NCBI GenBank assembly: GCA_937922805.1 | Contig: CALAJV010000018.1 | Location: 124,001 to 188,000, forward strand | Length of the DNA: 64,000 nt | Source: an uncultured Acidimicrobiales bacterium | GTDB lineage: Bacteria > Actinomycetota > Acidimicrobiia > Acidimicrobiales > SZUA-35 | Reading direction: 5' to 3' | Shown: positions 60,830 through 64,000 of the stretch, in pieces | Numbering within the stretch: the stretch's first letter is position 1 | How the letters are laid out: each line of letters starts with the position of its first letter | Made by a program: the position numbers and the translations under genes | The notes under the pieces: model-generated | Databases searched by the model: none | What the model saw: the letters and a program-made list of their open reading frames with translations, nothing else | Told to the model about the DNA's origin: nothing

Positions 60830-61323
60830 TCTGGACTGAGTCAAGAGTTTGGCCCGACGGATTCTTAGCCCGGGCTACTGAAGCTGGGCCAGCGATGCAG
60901 GCATGAAGCGCCGAGGCGGGGTGGGTCCGCCCCGGCGCCGAATGGACAGTCGGTGAACCCGTGACTTACATCACTGGCACTGCGACGCTTCTTAGGCTGT
61001 CGACGACTGGTGCTAGACACTATAGCTCATCCAACTCGAGAGCAAAGCGAGGGCAGCTAACCCTCTAAGAGTGGTTTGTGCCATTTCAACTTCAGTCTTT
61101 AGCTCAACCGATAAGCGCCGACAAAACGCCCTAATTCAGGTGAATCGCGGTCAGTGGTCACACCCAAACGCTGAATCCTGCGCTGAGTCGAGATCGCTGA
61201 CCCGTATTCGATACGGTGCCGGAGATGAGTTTGTGCCAGAGACCCAACTTCAGTTACGTTGCAGTCGTGGCGTTGAACCGGTGGCTGTAACAACAGTGAC
61301 TCCAAATTAGTGATATCGAATCA
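60830..61323. other. Intergenic region, 494 bp, no gene seen
   Basis: Between the fur start and the MFS start I see no convincing coding region or tRNA. A GC-rich region at about 60908-60940 can fold into a hairpin (CGGGG 60917-60921 with CCCCG 60930-60934, and GCGCC with GGCGC outside it), in the fur promoter side. A 79-codon open frame at 61071-61310 has no recognisable similarity or ribosome-binding site. Confidence 0.5.
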
Positions 61324-62505
61324 GTGACGTTGGCCGAGTCCGCCTCAGCCACACCGACCCGCTTGTTAACCTCGGAATTTTGGGCGCTGACCGGTGTTGC
61401 CTGCCTCTACTTCGGTGGTTTCGGCGTGTTGAACGCGCTGATGCCGATCTTTGTTGTCGACAACATCGACGACAGCGAAGTCATTGCTGGCTCAATCATG
61501 GGCGTTATGGCTCTATCAGCTCTACTCAGCCGACCGTTCTACGGCCGAATAGCCGATCGCCACGGCGCTCGCCGCATCTTAGTTATCGGAGCGCTAGTTT
61601 CTGTTGTGTCAATGGCGGTGCTGATCGTTCTGCCTCCGTCGATTCCGGCCGCAGTCGGATCGCGACTTATCCTTGGTCTAGGCGGCGCCGCTATGTTTAC
61701 TGGCCTAACCATGCGGTCGCTTGAACTGGCACCACCAAAAAGGCAGAGTCAGGCTGCGAGCTACATTCTCGTTTCTGTTCATGCCGGCCTTGGATTGGGA
61801 CCAATTCTTGGGGTGCGTATTCAACGTGGGTTCGGCTACAACGAAGCTTGGGGAACGGTCGGGCTCTTAATGCTTCTAAGTGCTGCGTTATGTATGGCGT
61901 TAACCCCTAATCCGAGCAGTGTCGACGTTAGGCCGGGGCCGCTCGTCCATCGCAATGCTTTGCTCCCGGGACTGGTCACATTGTTCGGCGTATTCGCCTT
62001 TAACGGGTTCATCACCTTCGCTTCGCTCTACGGGCGCGAGGTTGGTATCGCCGACGTCGCAGTAATCTTCACCGTTCTCTCGGGATCAATGGTGGCCATA
62101 CGCCTGGTGGGCGGCCGCATACCTGACTTGATCGGACCAATCGCAGCCGGCTCCGCTGCCCTCGGAATTACCATCATCGCTGCCCTAGTAGTCGCTTTCT
62201 GGACTGAGCCGATAGGCGTTTATGTCGGCGCCGTCCTTCTAGCAGCCGGCTTGTCGCTCCAATCACCTTCGTTCATTCCGCTGGCGGTAGCCGGTGTGCC
62301 CGATAACGAAAGGGGTGCGGCCATGGCTACTTTCACCGGCTTCTACGATATTGCCAATGCGTTGGTCGGGCCAATGCTCGGCATGATCGTCGCTGGGATT
62401 AGCTACCGAGCCGCATTCACATTCAGTGCCGGCACGGCCCTGGTAGCGTTGGTTCTACTCAACACGCTGGTCGCTCCCCGATGGCGAGCATCCAACGAAG
62501 AGTAG
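61324..62505 (+). CDS. Major facilitator superfamily transporter
   Basis: A 393-residue MFS permease with twelve hydrophobic segments. The loop 2-3 motif is LLSRPFYGRIADRHGARRILVIGALVS (GxxADRxGxRR, about 61-88), the classic MFS signature; GLGGAAMFTGL and SQAASYILVSVHAGLGLGPILG mark helices 4-5 as in YfcJ/YhhS-type exporters. Substrate unknown. GTG start without good ribosome-binding site. Confidence 0.9.
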   Translation: MTLAESASATPTRLLTSEFWALTGVACLYFGGFGVLNALMPIFVVDNIDDSEVIAGSIMGVMALSALLSRPFYGRIADRHGARRILVIGALVSVVSMAVLIVLPPSIPAAVGSRLILGLGGAAMFTGLTMRSLELAPPKRQSQAASYILVSVHAGLGLGPILGVRIQRGFGYNEAWGTVGLLMLLSAALCMALTPNPSSVDVRPGPLVHRNALLPGLVTLFGVFAFNGFITFASLYGREVGIADVAVIFTVLSGSMVAIRLVGGRIPDLIGPIAAGSAALGITIIAALVVAFWTEPIGVYVGAVLLAAGLSLQSPSFIPLAVAGVPDNERGAAMATFTGFYDIANALVGPMLGMIVAGISYRAAFTFSAGTALVALVLLNTLVAPRWRASNEE

Positions 62506-62560
62506 ATTTCGTCATGGTTCGAGATTGACCGGCGGAGTCGCCCCCTGGTTCCAGTTTGCG

Positions 62561-64000
62561 TTAGGAAAGCACCGGTCCGAAGCGATCTGCTGACAAAAGA
62601 GCCATTGCATCCTCTTGGGAAACAGGTTTCGAAAATAGGTATCCTTGAGCCTGAAGGCAGCCGTGGTTCCTGAGAATCTCAGCCGCCCGCTCGTCTTCCA
62701 CTCCTTCAGCAACGCAATCAAGCCCAAACATGCGAGCCAGGTTGATGGTCGACTCGACGATGATTTCCGAATTCTGATCTTCTGCCAGTTTCATCACAAA
62801 CGTCCGGTCGATCTTCATTTCAGTTACCGGGAGTTCCTTCAGCCGAGTTAGCGAAGAGTAGCCCGTTCCGAAGTCGTCAATTGAAAGCCCGCAACCGATT
62901 CCAGCGATCTGATTCATCGCTGGAATCATCTGCTTCAGATCCTCATTGAATGCATCTTCGGTTAGTTCAACGATGATCGCTGATGCTGGCAGCGACCACA
63001 TGTCAATAATGTTCTTGATGAACGTTGCGATGCCAACGTCACTCAACGCCCGGCCGGGAAGATTCAGAGAGACTGTTATTTCATGTCCGGCCCGATGACA
63101 AGCGGCAGCGAACTGAACCGACTGTTGAATCACAAGGCGGTCAAAAGCGTCAGCGTGGCCGGAAATGTCTATTACGTCTAGGAATCGCCACGGCACAAGA
63201 AGCCCCGACTCCGGATGATGCCATCGGATGAGCCCTTCGAACCCAACAATCTTGGTCGATTCAAGATCGATCTTGGGCTGAAACCAGAGCCGCAGCTGTT
63301 CGCTTCTTATCGCTTCCTCAACTTGTGAGGCCAAATGAAATCGTTCCGAGACTCGTTCGACGTCTTCTTCCTCGGCAATGTGCCAGGTTGACGACGCCTT
63401 TTTCGCTTGGTCAACTGCGGTATCCGCGCGTCGCAGCAGGTTGACTAGATTTTGATCAATGTTCGACATTGAGATACCCACACATGCGCTCAACCGAACC
63501 GATGCATCGCTGATCTGTACAGGCTCTGAGCAAAGCGCCACCAATCTCTGTGCGTACGCTTCGATCTCGTCCTCTGTCATTGATTCAAATACGAGCACTG
63601 CGAATTCGTCGCCACCAATTCTCGCGGCGAAGGCGTTCGTCTCTGATGTCAGGCTGGCAAGACGAAGACCGATAACTTCCAAATATTTGTCGCCAGCGGA
63701 ATAACCGAGGGTCTCGTTGACCTCTTTGAACCGATCAATATCGACGACGAAAAACACAAGTGACTTTGACTGGCCCAGGGCCTGCTCAGCTGTTGAGAGA
63801 AGTAGAGTCCGATTGGGCATTCGAGTGAGCAAGTCGTGATTTGCCCGCCAGTCCGCCAGCTGCTTCGCCTCAATCGTTTCGTTCAGATCAACAGTTAGTC
63901 CGCGAAGTAGCTCGGTCTCATCGACAGGATCAGTGAACGTGCTGAATGTCTCCCGGACATATCGCCAACTTCCATTCTTGTTCTTGAGCCGCCCCTCCCA
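62561..64000 (-). CDS. PAS-GGDEF-EAL signalling protein, N-terminus beyond the window edge
   Basis: At least 479 residues, open to base 64000. The visible N-terminus WEGRLKNKNGSWRYVRETF and LRGLTVDLNETIEAK is the end of a PAS domain (PAC). Then GGDEF: FVVDIDRFKEVNETLGYSAGDKYL and RIGGDEFAV (intact active site; the RxxD inhibitory site is absent). Then EAL: FEGLIRWHHP (EGL variant), ELTEDAFNED, DDFGTGYSSL, KIDRTFV, EGVED. Both c-di-GMP synthesis and hydrolysis could be active. An ATG at 63832 is internal, not the start. Confidence 0.92.
   Translation of the reverse strand, partial: WEGRLKNKNGSWRYVRETFSTFTDPVDETELLRGLTVDLNETIEAKQLADWRANHDLLTRMPNRTLLLSTAEQALGQSKSLVFFVVDIDRFKEVNETLGYSAGDKYLEVIGLRLASLTSETNAFAARIGGDEFAVLVFESMTEDEIEAYAQRLVALCSEPVQISDASVRLSACVGISMSNIDQNLVNLLRRADTAVDQAKKASSTWHIAEEEDVERVSERFHLASQVEEAIRSEQLRLWFQPKIDLESTKIVGFEGLIRWHHPESGLLVPWRFLDVIDISGHADAFDRLVIQQSVQFAAACHRAGHEITVSLNLPGRALSDVGIATFIKNIIDMWSLPASAIIVELTEDAFNEDLKQMIPAMNQIAGIGCGLSIDDFGTGYSSLTRLKELPVTEMKIDRTFVMKLAEDQNSEIIVESTINLARMFGLDCVAEGVEDERAAEILRNHGCLQAQGYLFSKPVSQEDAMALLSADRFGPVLS

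Noticed and set aside
60830..61323. tRNA (including tRNA-Sec) in the fur-MFS gap
   Set aside because: No T-loop GTTCGA/GTTCAA with a matching acceptor stem could be found; the GC-rich hairpin is too short.

Overview
The window looks like a chromosomal segment of a mid-GC actinobacterium, most likely a marine-type member of the Acidimicrobiia; this is inferred from gene content, not from a marker gene. Pointers are a fur-katG pair as in mycobacteria, an MPT53/DsbE-like lipoprotein, an F420-type LLM oxidoreductase, an SCO6745-like protein, a DivIVA coiled-coil protein, many GTG starts and at least one apparently leaderless promoter. I see no rRNA, tRNA, CRISPR, transposase, integrase or phage gene. 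Gene density is high, with many 1-4 nt stop/start overlaps.

The most striking result is two genes that each need two in-frame TGA codons to be read through. At 14045-15526 lies a linalool dehydratase/isomerase (Ldi) family protein in which both family cysteines (Cys170 and Cys179 of LinD, spaced by nine) are TGA. At 54858-55397 lies a thioredoxin-fold lipoprotein whose active site reads W-TGA-P-F-TGA. Each gene has a hairpin 10-12 nt after its second TGA with a GGUC(U) apical loop, like the E. coli fdhF SECIS. TGA is an ordinary stop elsewhere in the window, so these are best read as double-selenocysteine proteins, and the Ldi selenoprotein is not something I know as described.

Layout. 1-1659: sarcosine-oxidase-like flavoenzyme (cut by the edge) and a secreted RTX-repeat protein with a structured leader. 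1915-4530: cobalt ECF transporter cbiM(N)-cbiQ-cbiO. 4563-12569: a divergent catabolic unit, lysR-mttB-like-SDR-SDR on one strand and dapA-like-ALDH-amine oxidase on the other, likely for an N-methylated or cyclic amino compound. 12715-15526: GH63-like glycosidase followed by the Ldi selenoprotein. 15574-25919: 2OG oxygenase, OafA-type acyltransferase, DUF393 pair, DHFR-like protein, two further DAO-family flavoenzymes, ArsR, AmtB and a DivIVA protein. 25938-31550: LarC2-like protein, thioesterase, nitroreductase-SRPBCC fusion, SCO6745-like protein, phytanoyl-CoA dioxygenase-like protein and P450. 31805-37531: RND pump, fatty acid desaturase, DsbA-like protein and a secreted Pro/Gly-rich protein. 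37647-40959: M19-like protein with two unknown proteins. 41130-47050: a catabolic run with 3-hydroxyanthranilate dioxygenase, ALDH, DapA-like lyase, aspartate-dehydrogenase-like protein, CMD protein and LLM oxidoreductase, headed by a MarR repressor with twin operators. 47181-54572: AceE-like E1, DUF2306 protein, acyl-CoA dehydrogenase, haloalkane dehalogenase, MerR-GyrI regulator and MGMT-like protein. 54858-60829: selenoprotein DsbE-like lipoprotein, copper ATPase under a CueR-type promoter, katG and fur. 61324-64000: MFS transporter and a PAS-GGDEF-EAL protein cut by the right edge.

The general picture is a heterotroph that degrades amino-acid derivatives, methylated amines, aromatic amino acids, lipids and halogenated compounds, using many flavin- and 2-oxoglutarate-dependent oxidases, with copper, peroxide and redox defences nearby.
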